Origin: Thiobacillus sp. UBA6205
GTDB lineage: Bacteria; Pseudomonadota; Gammaproteobacteria; Burkholderiales; Thiobacillaceae
Direction of reading: 5' to 3'
NCBI GenBank assembly: GCA_002421825.1
Contig: DISR01000076.1
Location: 25,221-30,731, forward strand
Length of the DNA: 5,511 nucleotides
Shown here: in pieces, positions 1-5,242 of the stretch
Layout: every line of letters begins with the position of its first letter
How positions within the stretch are numbered: the first letter of the stretch is position 1
Made by a program: the position numbers and the translations under genes
Notes under the pieces: model-generated
What the model was told of the DNA's origin: nothing
What the model saw: the letters and a program-made list of their open reading frames with translations, nothing else
Databases searched by the model: none

Positions 1-865
1 CGACAACCAGACTCCGCACGGCACCGCCTTCACGGTTTCCATCGAGGCGGCGACGGGCGTGACCACCGGCATTTCCGCGCAGGACCGCGCGGTCACCATT
101 CAGGCGGCGGTTGCACGCGACGCCAAGCCTGCCGACATCATCCAGCCCGGCCACATCTTCCCGCTGCGCGCGCAGCCCGGCGGCGTGCTGATGCGCGCTG
201 GCCACACCGAAGCCGGCTGCGACCTCGCGCAACTGGCCGGCCTGGAGCCGGCATCGGTGATCTGCGAGATCCTGAAGGACGACGGCACCATGGCGCGCCT
301 GCCCGACCTGATTCCCTTCGCGCAGCAGCATGGTTTGAAAATCGGCGCCATCGCCGACCTCATCCATTACCGCAACCAGACCGAGAGCCTGGTCGAACGC
401 GTGTCCGACCGCCTGATCCAGACGGTGTACGGCGCCTTCCGCCTGCTCGCCTACCGCGACAACAACCGCGAAACCCACCTCGCCCTGGTCAAGGGCACGA
501 TCCACGCCGACCAGGAAACCCTGGTGCGCGTGCATGAGCCCTTGAGCGTCATGGACTTTCTCGACGTCACCGGCGGCGGGCATTCCTGGCCCATCATCGG
601 CGCGATGGAACGCATCGCCGAATCGCAGTCCGGCGTTCTTGTTTTGTTGCATCGGCCGGAAACCGCCGATGCGCTGCTTAACCGCGTGAATCCTCCCGCC
701 CAGCCTGCAACGGCGAAGAAAGTCGATTTGCGTGACTATGGCATCGGTGCACAGATTCTGAAGGACATCGGCGTGGGCAAGATGCGGCTCTTGTCCAGCC
801 CGCTCAAGATGCCGGCCATGGACGGCTTCGGCCTCGAAGTCACCGGTTATGTTGAACACAGCTGA
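1..865 (+). CDS. ribBA: 3,4-dihydroxy-2-butanone-4-phosphate synthase with degenerate GTP cyclohydrolase II domain (RibBX type), 3' part
   Basis: The frame is open from the left edge (first full codon at 2), so the start lies outside the window; 287 residues are visible. The first part is the C-terminal half of DHBP synthase, which converts ribulose 5-phosphate to formate and the 4-carbon riboflavin precursor in the cytoplasm. It shows HGTAFTVSIEA, GVTTGISAQDRA, GHIFPLRAQPGG, the RAGHTEA active-site segment (His at 203-205) and DDGTMARLPDL. From about 415 a GTP cyclohydrolase II-like domain follows (YGAFRLLAYRD, LALVKG, LVRVHE, and RDYGIGAQILKDIGV at 731-775). It has no cysteine at all: the zinc-ligand segment of real RibA (SxRCDCG) reads DVTGGGHSW, and the GRGIGL motif is absent. 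The domain is therefore probably not a GTP cyclohydrolase. Databases usually name such genes ribBA; ribBX is more accurate. ribH follows after 9 bp. Confidence 0.95.
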   Translation, partial: DNQTPHGTAFTVSIEAATGVTTGISAQDRAVTIQAAVARDAKPADIIQPGHIFPLRAQPGGVLMRAGHTEAGCDLAQLAGLEPASVICEILKDDGTMARLPDLIPFAQQHGLKIGAIADLIHYRNQTESLVERVSDRLIQTVYGAFRLLAYRDNNRETHLALVKGTIHADQETLVRVHEPLSVMDFLDVTGGGHSWPIIGAMERIAESQSGVLVLLHRPETADALLNRVNPPAQPATAKKVDLRDYGIGAQILKDIGVGKMRLLSSPLKMPAMDGFGLEVTGYVEHS

Positions 866-870
866 AAGGA
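865..870 (+). promoter_or_regulatory. Ribosome binding site of ribH
   Basis: AAAGGA begins on the last base of the ribBX stop codon and lies 4 nt before the ribH ATG at 875. It supports that start. It is one of only two clear Shine-Dalgarno sequences in the window; the other is at recA. Confidence 0.7.
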
Positions 871-874
871 AAAA

Positions 875-1345
875 ATGGGCACCAACTACAGCGAATTTTC
901 CGAACTCGACCCCGCCTATCAGGCCCAGGGCCTCAGGATCGGCATCGTCATGAGCCGCTTCAACAAGGACATTTGTGACGGCCTGCTCTCTGCCTGCGAA
1001 CGCGAGCTGATCAGGCTGGGCGTGGCCGGGGAAGACATTCTGCTGGTCAACGTGCCGGGCGCGCTCGAGCACCCCATCGCGCTGCAGAAGATGGCGCAAA
1101 GCGGCAAGTTCGACGCGCTCATTGCCATCGGCGCCATCGTGCGCGGCGAAACCTATCATTTCGAGGTCGTCTCCAACGAATCCGCGCGCGGCATCTCCGA
1201 CGTGCAGCTCGCAACCGGCGTGCCCATTGCCAACGCCGTGCTCACCCTGGAAAACGATGACCAGGGCTATGCGCGCATGATGGAAAAGGGCACCGATGCT
1301 GCGCGCGTGGCGGTGGAGATGGCCAACCTGATGAAGCGCATATGA
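875..1345 (+). CDS. ribH: 6,7-dimethyl-8-ribityllumazine synthase
   Basis: RibH condenses 5-amino-6-ribitylamino-uracil with the 4-carbon phosphate made by RibB to give lumazine, the penultimate step of riboflavin synthesis; family members form cytoplasmic pentamers or icosahedral capsids. The 156-residue length is normal. Family landmarks are RFN (residues 28-30), VPGALEHP (60-67), IGAIVRGETYHF with the expected active-site His at 95, GVPIANAVLTLEND, and the C-terminal EKGTDAARVAVEMANLM helix. HP after VPGALE differs slightly from the more usual IP or VP. The wording of the GETYHF-to-NAVLT stretch is typical of betaproteobacterial RibH. The ATG at 875 is preceded by AAAGGA. The stop overlaps the nusB start as ATGA, implying translational coupling. 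Confidence 0.97.
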   Translation: MGTNYSEFSELDPAYQAQGLRIGIVMSRFNKDICDGLLSACERELIRLGVAGEDILLVNVPGALEHPIALQKMAQSGKFDALIAIGAIVRGETYHFEVVSNESARGISDVQLATGVPIANAVLTLENDDQGYARMMEKGTDAARVAVEMANLMKRI

Positions 1346-1824
1346 AAAAACCCGCAGCATCCGGCGGTGACAAAAGAACCGCCGGCAAAACAGGCAGCGC
1401 CGGCTCGCGCAGCCTGTCGCGCGAATTCGCCCTGCGCGCGCTCTACGCGCAATCGCTTTCCGGCCAGGACGAAGTCGACGTGGCCGCGCACGTGCGCGAA
1501 GACCAGGATTTCGCCAAGGCCAATGCCCCCTTTTTCGAGGCGCTGTTCCACGACGTGCTGACCGAAAGCGCCGACCTCGAACTCAAGCTGACGCCGCACC
1601 TCGACCGCCCCATCAACGAACTCTCGCCCATCGAGCGCGGCATCCTGCTGATCGGCGCGCACGAACTCGCCAACTGCCCGGATGTGCCGTGGCGCGTCGC
1701 CATCAACGAAGCCGTCGAACTTGCGAAGAAATACGGCGGCACCGACGGCCACAAATACGTCAACGGCGTGCTCGACAAGCTGGCCAAGCTGATGCGGCCT
1801 GAAGAATTCCAAAAAAAGACCTGA
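1342..1824 (+). CDS. nusB: Transcription antitermination factor NusB
   Basis: NusB binds boxA RNA together with NusE (ribosomal protein S10) and helps RNA polymerase read through rRNA operons. The protein has 160 residues: a basic, low-complexity N-terminal tail of about 22 residues, then the all-helical NusB fold. It shows SREFALRALYAQSL at the start of the domain, ELSPIERGILLIGAHEL (93-109), and the signature INEAVELAKKYGGTDGHKYVNGVLDKLA (121-148). The ATG overlaps the ribH stop by 4 bp and has no Shine-Dalgarno sequence of its own, as expected for coupled translation. ribH-nusB-thiL order is widely conserved in proteobacteria. The stop codon ends 1 bp before the inverted repeat at 1826. 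Confidence 0.97.
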   Translation: MKKPAASGGDKRTAGKTGSAGSRSLSREFALRALYAQSLSGQDEVDVAAHVREDQDFAKANAPFFEALFHDVLTESADLELKLTPHLDRPINELSPIERGILLIGAHELANCPDVPWRVAINEAVELAKKYGGTDGHKYVNGVLDKLAKLMRPEEFQKKT

Positions 1825-1825
1825 G

Positions 1826-1895
1826 CAAGGAGGACAAGAGGACACGAGAAAAGCTTTTTGCCGCTTCCTCCTGTCCTCATGTCCTCTTTGTAAAA
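1826..1895 (+). repeat. Octamer-built inverted repeat, copy 1 (nusB-thiL gap)
   Basis: The left arm (1826-1848) contains GAGGACAA GAGGACAC GAG, an 8-nt unit repeated. The right arm (about 1865-1890) is its pyrimidine-rich complement (TCCTGTCCTCATGTCCTC). Over 23 columns the arms pair at 20 positions, with one of the misfits a possible G-U. The loop contains the palindrome AAAAGCTTTT (1849-1858). The complement of 1865-1895 matches 4031-4061 at 30 of 31 positions, so this is a dispersed repeat family and not a one-off hairpin. It fills nearly the whole 82-bp gap. There is no U-run after the stem, so it is not a canonical intrinsic terminator; attenuation or RNA processing inside the operon is possible but not shown. 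Confidence 0.85.
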
Positions 1896-1906
1896 CCGCT
1901 TTTCAA

Positions 1907-2866
1907 ATGCCCGGCGAATTCGACCTCATCGCGCAGTACTTCACCCGCCCCACGCCCGATGCGGTGCTGGGCGTGGGCGACGACTGCGCGCTGATCGCGC
2001 CCACCCCCGGCATGGAACTCGCGATCTCGACCGACATGCTGATCGCGGGCCGCCATTTCACGCCCACGGACGGCCCCGGCACCATCGGCCACAAGGCCAT
2101 GGCGGTGAATCTTTCCGACCTCGCCGCCATGGGGGCGAAGCCGCGCTTCGCGCTCTTGTCCATCGCCCTGCCGGAAGCCGACGAGAAATTCCTCAAGGGC
2201 TTTGCCGGCGGTTTCTTCGGCCTTGCGCAAAAATACGGCGTGAATGTGATCGGCGGCGACACCACGCGCGGCGGCCTGCTCACGCTCAACGTCACGGTCA
2301 TCGGCGAAGTACCGCCGGGCCAGGCCTTGCGCCGCGATGCCGCAAAGGCGGGCGACGACATCTGGGTGTCCGGCACCCTGGGCGATGCCGCTGCCGCCCT
2401 CGGCCACCATCAGGGCCGGCTGCGCCTGGAAACCGCGCAGGCCGTGCAATGCTTTCCGCGCCTCTTTGTCCCTGCGCCTCGCATCGAACTTGGGCTGGCG
2501 CTGCGCGGCATCGCGCATGCCGCCATCGACGTATCCGACGGCTTCGCCGCCGACCTCGGCCACATCCTCGAACGCTCGAATGTGGGTGCGGAGGTCTGGT
2601 TCGAGCAGCTGCCGCTGTCTGATGCCCTCGCGCCGCTGGCCGGCGATCCGGCGGCGCAGGACTGCATCCTCGCCGGCGGCGACGACTACGAACTGGTGTT
2701 CACCGCCCCCGCCGACAAGCGCGAAGACATTGCCAGGATCGCCGCGCAACTCGAACTGCGCCTCAGCCGCGTCGGCAGCATCCAGCCGGAACCCGGACTG
2801 CGCGTCCTCAACCGCGGCAAGCCCATGCCGCTTGCGCGAGCAGGCTTCGACCACTTTCAGTCATGA
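1907..2866 (+). CDS. thiL: Thiamine-monophosphate kinase
   Basis: ThiL phosphorylates thiamine monophosphate with ATP to thiamine pyrophosphate, the last step of cofactor synthesis, in the cytoplasm. The product has 319 residues, close to the roughly 325 usual for the family. It belongs to the PurM-like ATP-binding superfamily and shows VGDDCALI (23-30), STDM (41-44), NLSDLAAMGAKP (68-79), GGDTTRGG (116-123), DVSDGFAADL (208-217) and GGDDYEL (257-263); these acidic motifs bind Mg-ATP. The ATG at 1907 gives MPGEFDLIAQYF, the normal family beginning. No Shine-Dalgarno sequence is visible: the 16 bases before ATG are CCGCTTTTCAA-like and derive partly from the repeat edge. Gene order supports co-transcription with nusB upstream and pgpA downstream. 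Confidence 0.97.
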   Translation: MPGEFDLIAQYFTRPTPDAVLGVGDDCALIAPTPGMELAISTDMLIAGRHFTPTDGPGTIGHKAMAVNLSDLAAMGAKPRFALLSIALPEADEKFLKGFAGGFFGLAQKYGVNVIGGDTTRGGLLTLNVTVIGEVPPGQALRRDAAKAGDDIWVSGTLGDAAAALGHHQGRLRLETAQAVQCFPRLFVPAPRIELGLALRGIAHAAIDVSDGFAADLGHILERSNVGAEVWFEQLPLSDALAPLAGDPAAQDCILAGGDDYELVFTAPADKREDIARIAAQLELRLSRVGSIQPEPGLRVLNRGKPMPLARAGFDHFQS

Positions 2867-2899
2867 ACCGCAGCAGGCAACCATTCAAGCTGACGCCCT

Positions 2900-2971
2900 C
2901 TGGATCGCCACGGCCCTGCGGGCCTCGCGATGACGTCATTGCGAGGAGGCGCAGCCGACGCGGCAATCCAG
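2900..2971 (+). repeat. Palindromic repeat centred on TGACGTCA (thiL-pgpA gap)
   Basis: The two arms meet at the perfect palindrome TGACGTCA (2931-2938). The left arm runs from CTGGATCGCC (2900) to CTCGCGATGAC; the right arm runs from GTCATTGCGAGG to GGCAATCCAG (ending 2971). They are complementary over about 35 bases, except for scattered mismatches and a 2-nt length difference in the middle. The arm wording (GTCATTGCGAGG...CGGCAATCCAG) resembles dispersed palindromic repeats that I remember between genes of many bacteria; that match is from memory. It occupies about half of the 133-bp gap. No further gene is seen in the gap. Confidence 0.8.
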
Positions 2972-2999
2972 CCTCGCGCATCATTGGACACCTTCCGGC

Positions 3000-3482
3000 A
3001 TGACTCAGCCCACAGCCAATTTCCTTGTCTCCCATCCCGCGCACTTCATCGCGCTGGGCTTCGGCTCCGGCCTCGCGCCCAGGGCCCCGGGGACTTTCGG
3101 CACGCTGGCCGCGCTGCCGCTTTACTGGTTGCTGCAATCGTGGCTCGCCCTGCCGGCCCTGCTTGCCGTCATCGCCGCCGGCTTCGCGCTGGGCATCTGG
3201 GCCTGCGCGGTCGCGGGAAAGAATCTGGGCGTCAGCGACCATGGCGGCATCGTGTGGGACGAGATCGTCGCCATGTGGCTGGTGCTCGCCTTCACGCCGG
3301 CGAGCTGGCTTGGGTGGCTCGCAGCCTTTGGCTTGTTCCGCTTTTTCGATATCCTGAAACCCTGGCCCATCCGTTTTTTCGACACGCGCCTGAAAAACGG
3401 CTTCGGGGTCATGTTCGATGACATGCTGGCGGCGCTCTACGCGCTGCTCATTATCAAAGGCTGGCAATGGCTAGGGGCGTAA
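3000..3482 (+). CDS. pgpA: Phosphatidylglycerophosphatase A
   Basis: PgpA is an inner-membrane phosphatase that converts phosphatidylglycerophosphate to phosphatidylglycerol. The 160-residue product carries the family landmarks: GFGSGLAPRAPGTFGT (20-35), HGGIVWDEIVAMW with the acidic pair at D87-E88, FFDILKPWP (115-123) and MFDDM (138-142). The intervening stretches are hydrophobic (around residues 36-66, 89-112 and the C-terminus), consistent with several membrane segments. The ATG at 3000 puts the SGL...PGTFGT motif at the usual distance from the N-terminus. No Shine-Dalgarno sequence is visible in CACCTTCCGGC before it. thiL-pgpA adjacency is conserved in proteobacteria. The stop codon lies inside the hairpin loop at 3479-3482. 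Confidence 0.95.
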   Translation: MTQPTANFLVSHPAHFIALGFGSGLAPRAPGTFGTLAALPLYWLLQSWLALPALLAVIAAGFALGIWACAVAGKNLGVSDHGGIVWDEIVAMWLVLAFTPASWLGWLAAFGLFRFFDILKPWPIRFFDTRLKNGFGVMFDDMLAALYALLIIKGWQWLGA

Positions 3483-3487
3483 GCCCC
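3474..3487 (+). repeat. GGGGC-GTAA-GCCCC hairpin over the pgpA stop
   Basis: GGGGC (3474-3478) pairs perfectly with GCCCC (3483-3487) around a GTAA loop, a GNRA-type tetraloop in RNA. The TAA stop of pgpA (3480-3482) is in the loop. The stem ends 8 nt before the cinA ATG. No U-run follows, so it is not a canonical terminator. It may be a small dispersed repeat or a stabilising or processing element. Confidence 0.55.
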
Positions 3488-3495
3488 CGACAATT

Positions 3496-3993
3496 ATGGC
3501 TAGAGTAAGCGACGATGAACTCCTGCAACTGGCCCATACCCTGGGCCAGAAGCTGCACGCCAGGGGCTGGGTGCTGGCGAGTGCGGAGTCCTGCACGGGC
3601 GGCTGGGTGGCGCAGGTCGTCACCGCCATCCCCGGCTCTTCCGCCTGGTTCGACCGCGGCTTCGTCACCTATTCCAACCAGGCCAAAGAAGACATGCTCG
3701 GCGTGAATCCCGCCACCCTGGAAGCGTACGGTGCGGTGTCGGAAGAAACCGTGAGGGAAATGGCGCGCGGGGCGCTGGCCCGCAGCCAGGCCCACATCAG
3801 CGTGGCGCTGTCCGGCATCGCCGGCCCCGGCGGCGGCTTGCCCAGGAAACCCGTGGGCACCGTGTGCATTGGCTGGGCGACAGTCGATGGCGAACCGCTC
3901 TCCACCACCTGCCGACTGTCCGGCGACCGCGAGGAAATCCGCTCGCGTGCCGTGGCCGCGGCTTTGCGCGGCCTGATCGAGCTGATCGATTAG
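3496..3993 (+). CDS. pncC: Nicotinamide-nucleotide amidohydrolase (CinA C-terminal domain family)
   Basis: PncC hydrolyses nicotinamide mononucleotide to nicotinate mononucleotide and ammonia, recycling by-products such as those of NAD-dependent DNA ligase. The 165-residue protein is the stand-alone CinA C-terminal domain, without the N-terminal MoaB-like domain of full CinA. It shows ASAESCTGGW (28-37, Ser32 in the conserved AESCTGG), FVTYSNQAK (56-64), GAVSEETV, and SGIAGPGGGLPRKPVGTV (106-123). The gene is often named cinA and in betaproteobacteria often lies directly upstream of recA. Here a regulator on the opposite strand separates the two. The gap to pgpA is 13 bp, so the genes are probably co-transcribed. 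No Shine-Dalgarno sequence is visible upstream of the ATG. Confidence 0.94.
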   Translation: MARVSDDELLQLAHTLGQKLHARGWVLASAESCTGGWVAQVVTAIPGSSAWFDRGFVTYSNQAKEDMLGVNPATLEAYGAVSEETVREMARGALARSQAHISVALSGIAGPGGGLPRKPVGTVCIGWATVDGEPLSTTCRLSGDREEIRSRAVAAALRGLIELID

Positions 3994-3996
3994 TTA

Positions 3997-4142
3997 CAGA
4001 GGCGCAGAGAAAACCAAGAAGCAAATTCTTTTTTACAAAGAGGACATGAGGACAAGAGGAAATACGGGGCCTGCGAGAATCGGTTTACCTTGCCTTACTC
4101 CTGTCCTCTTGTCCTCTTTGTTCAAAACTCTCTGCACCTCTG
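3997..4142 (+). repeat. Outer inverted repeat with CAGAGGNG units (cinA-regulator gap)
   Basis: CAGAGGCGCAGAGA (3997-4010) is complementary to TCTCTGCACCTCTG (4129-4142) at 13 of 14 positions. Each arm contains two CAGAG units spaced 8 nt apart. This pair encloses the inner octamer repeat at 4031-4120. The left arm starts 3 bp after the cinA stop; the right arm ends 27 bp before the stop of the convergent regulator. The outer arms are absent from copy 1, so this is a separate repeat into which, or around which, the inner element is placed. Confidence 0.7.
4031..4120 (+). repeat. Octamer-built inverted repeat, copy 2 (cinA-regulator gap)
   Basis: The left arm (4036-4060) has GAGG at 4040, 4048 and 4056, an exact 8-nt period (GAGGACAT GAGGACAA GAGGAAAT). 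The right arm (4099-4120) is its complement; 20 of 22 positions pair. The loop of about 38 nt is not shared with copy 1. Positions 4031-4061 equal the complement of 1865-1895 at 30 of 31 positions, and the other arm matches copy 1 at 20 of 22. It lies between convergent genes, where a two-sided transcription barrier would be useful, but neither strand has a U-run right after the stem. Confidence 0.85.
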
Positions 4143-4169
4143 CGTTCACTTTGCCGTCTGAATCCCCTC

Positions 4170-5060
4170 TTAACGAAAAGCCCAGCCCGCGAACGGCTCG
4201 ATTTCTTCGCGGTTGAGCAGCATCAATTGATAGGCCTGCGGGTTCAGGGAATGGTCTGGGGTCGTGTCGACGCTCAGGCGCTGCAGCACATAGCCGATGA
4301 GCGCGCGGCGCACTTCCACTTCGATCACTTCGCCGCTGGCGCCGTAATCCAGCAAAAGACTCGCCCGCTTCTGCGCATCCAGACCCGCATGCGGGCCGAG
4401 CTTCAGCGTCACGGTTTCCACCCAATCCTCGTCGTATTCCGCACTCGACTCGGCCGGATCACCCAGGCATTCGGCTTCGAGAAAGCGCGACAGCACGAAA
4501 TCGCGAAAATCGTAGGTGTCCGTGCTGTAGGCGCGCACATGCCAGCGCAGCCCGGTATCCACCAGCGCGTGAGGCTCAATGATGCGACTTTGCGGGCTGT
4601 CGCGGTCGGAAAGTGAGCGATAGCTTACGCGCAGCTTTCGAAAACCATGGATGGCGCGCGTGATCTGCGCCAACACTTCCTTGCCCGGCAGCCTTGCCGG
4701 CAAGGGCAGCGATGCCGTGGGCAGGGCGTAGATTGTTTCCTGGCCATACGGCCCGCCGGCCACGGCGAGGTTGGCGGCAATGACAGGCAGCACGGCGGCG
4801 GGGGAAAGGTCGGCAAAGGCCGGGCTGAAATCCGGGCTGGGCACGAAGCCGAACACGCTCTGGGTGTAGACGAGGTTGCCGGGCACCAGGTCGCCGTACA
4901 GCTTCAGGTCCTTGGTCGCGGCCGGATCGGAAATGCCGAAGGCGCGCGCGACGTCGCTGCGCGACACGACCCCGGTGTAATAGGCCATGACCTCGATGTA
5001 TTGCAGGCGCTGGCGGGTCGCCCATTTCACGTCCAGACGCATTTTTTCCCTGGCAGCCAT
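4170..5060 (-). CDS. WYL-domain transcriptional regulator, BrxR/CapW-like
   Basis: The 296-residue protein has an N-terminal winged helix-turn-helix (about 13-75: RQRLQYIEVMAYYTGVVSRSDVARAFGIS, then PAATKDLKLYGDLVPGNLVY), a WYL domain (about 125-210) and a C-terminal WCX-like region. The WYL motif reads RWHVRAY (172-178), followed by FRDFVLSRF (185-193). Helix wording and this W-H-V variant resemble the BrxR/CapW group, homodimeric DNA-binding repressors known from BREX, CBASS and other defence loci; WYL domains are thought to sense a nucleic-acid or nucleotide ligand. I infer DNA binding, but the target is unknown and no defence gene is in the window. The ATG at 5060 lies 31 nt downstream of a TATAAT. 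An ATG at 5042 (AGGGA before it) would give 290 residues. A TTG at 5123 is unlikely because it is upstream of TATAAT. The gene is divergent from recA. Confidence 0.88.
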   Translation of the reverse strand: MAAREKMRLDVKWATRQRLQYIEVMAYYTGVVSRSDVARAFGISDPAATKDLKLYGDLVPGNLVYTQSVFGFVPSPDFSPAFADLSPAAVLPVIAANLAVAGGPYGQETIYALPTASLPLPARLPGKEVLAQITRAIHGFRKLRVSYRSLSDRDSPQSRIIEPHALVDTGLRWHVRAYSTDTYDFRDFVLSRFLEAECLGDPAESSAEYDEDWVETVTLKLGPHAGLDAQKRASLLLDYGASGEVIEVEVRRALIGYVLQRLSVDTTPDHSLNPQAYQLMLLNREEIEPFAGWAFR

Positions 5061-5090
5061 ACGGAGCTCGCTTAAGTGCTTGATTTGCCT

Positions 5091-5119
5091 ATTATAGTAA
5101 GACTTATCTCCAGCATGAT
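5091..5119 (-). promoter_or_regulatory. Putative promoter of the WYL regulator
   Basis: On the minus strand a perfect TATAAT lies at 5096-5091. With a 17-bp spacer the -35 would be ATCATG (5119-5114), a poor match to TTGACA; a TTGTAT further up has a 21-bp spacer. A start near 5084 would leave a leader of about 25 nt before the ATG at 5060. The weak -35 overlaps the TGATA-N5-TATCA palindrome. Confidence 0.5.
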
Positions 5120-5155
5120 ACAAATTATCACATCGTATTTTATGTTTACGTGATA
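5116..5155. promoter_or_regulatory. Candidate operator: TGATA/TATCA half-sites
   Basis: TGATACAAATTATCA (5116-5130) is an inverted repeat with 5-bp perfect arms and a 5-bp spacer. A further half-site, GTGATA (5150-5155), is complementary to TATCAC (5126-5131). The sites lie in an AT-rich stretch between the divergent promoters: the palindrome covers the -35 region of the regulator gene and GTGATA lies 7 bp upstream of the recA -35. BrxR/CapW relatives bind palindromes in their own promoters, so binding by the regulator here is plausible but inferred. Confidence 0.4.
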
Positions 5156-5162
5156 TTTTCTA

Positions 5163-5191
5163 TTGACATAATATGAAGTATCGCCTAAATT
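5163..5191 (+). promoter_or_regulatory. Putative sigma-70 promoter of recA
   Basis: A perfect TTGACA (5163-5168) is followed after 17 bp by TAAATT (5186-5191), which matches TATAAT at 4 of 6 positions. The start site would be near 5198, giving a leader of about 50 nt. No CTGT-N8-ACAG SOS box overlaps it. Confidence 0.65.
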
Positions 5192-5237
5192 GGCGCCATG
5201 GGTCGCGCAATGCCTGCCCGACCCCCCAACCGCACTC

Positions 5238-5242
5238 AGGAG
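5238..5242 (+). promoter_or_regulatory. Ribosome binding site of recA
   Basis: AGGAG lies 6 nt upstream of the ATG at 5249 and fixes the recA start. Confidence 0.8.

Noticed and set aside
1877..2854. Long minus-strand open frame opposite thiL
   Set aside because: It is the complement of a fully conserved ThiL frame in GC-rich DNA, and its translation is low-complexity and rich in Arg, Gly and Ala, with no recognisable family.
2930..3421. Plus-strand open frame overlapping pgpA, starting inside the palindromic repeat
   Set aside because: It is a shifted frame over pgpA with Arg/Ala-rich translation; pgpA motifs are all in the other frame.
4036..4062. Short CRISPR-like tandem array in the GAGGACAN arm
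   Set aside because: The units are 8 nt, directly adjacent and without unique spacers; this is not CRISPR architecture.
4036..4120. Intrinsic terminator between cinA and the regulator
   Set aside because: The stem is strong, but neither strand has a U-run directly after it and the loop is about 38 nt, so I list it as a repeat and not as a terminator.
4170..5060. A BREX or CBASS defence island signalled by the BrxR/CapW-like regulator
   Set aside because: All neighbours in the window are housekeeping genes; no methylase, nuclease, cyclase or effector gene is present.
4647..5075. Plus-strand open frame opposite the WYL regulator
   Set aside because: The regulator frame on the minus strand has clear domain motifs; this one has none.
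5061..5123. Extended N-terminus of the regulator from TTG at 5123
   Set aside because: That start lies upstream of the TATAAT at 5096-5091 and inside the candidate operator, and the added residues do not resemble the family; ATG at 5060 or 5042 is more likely.
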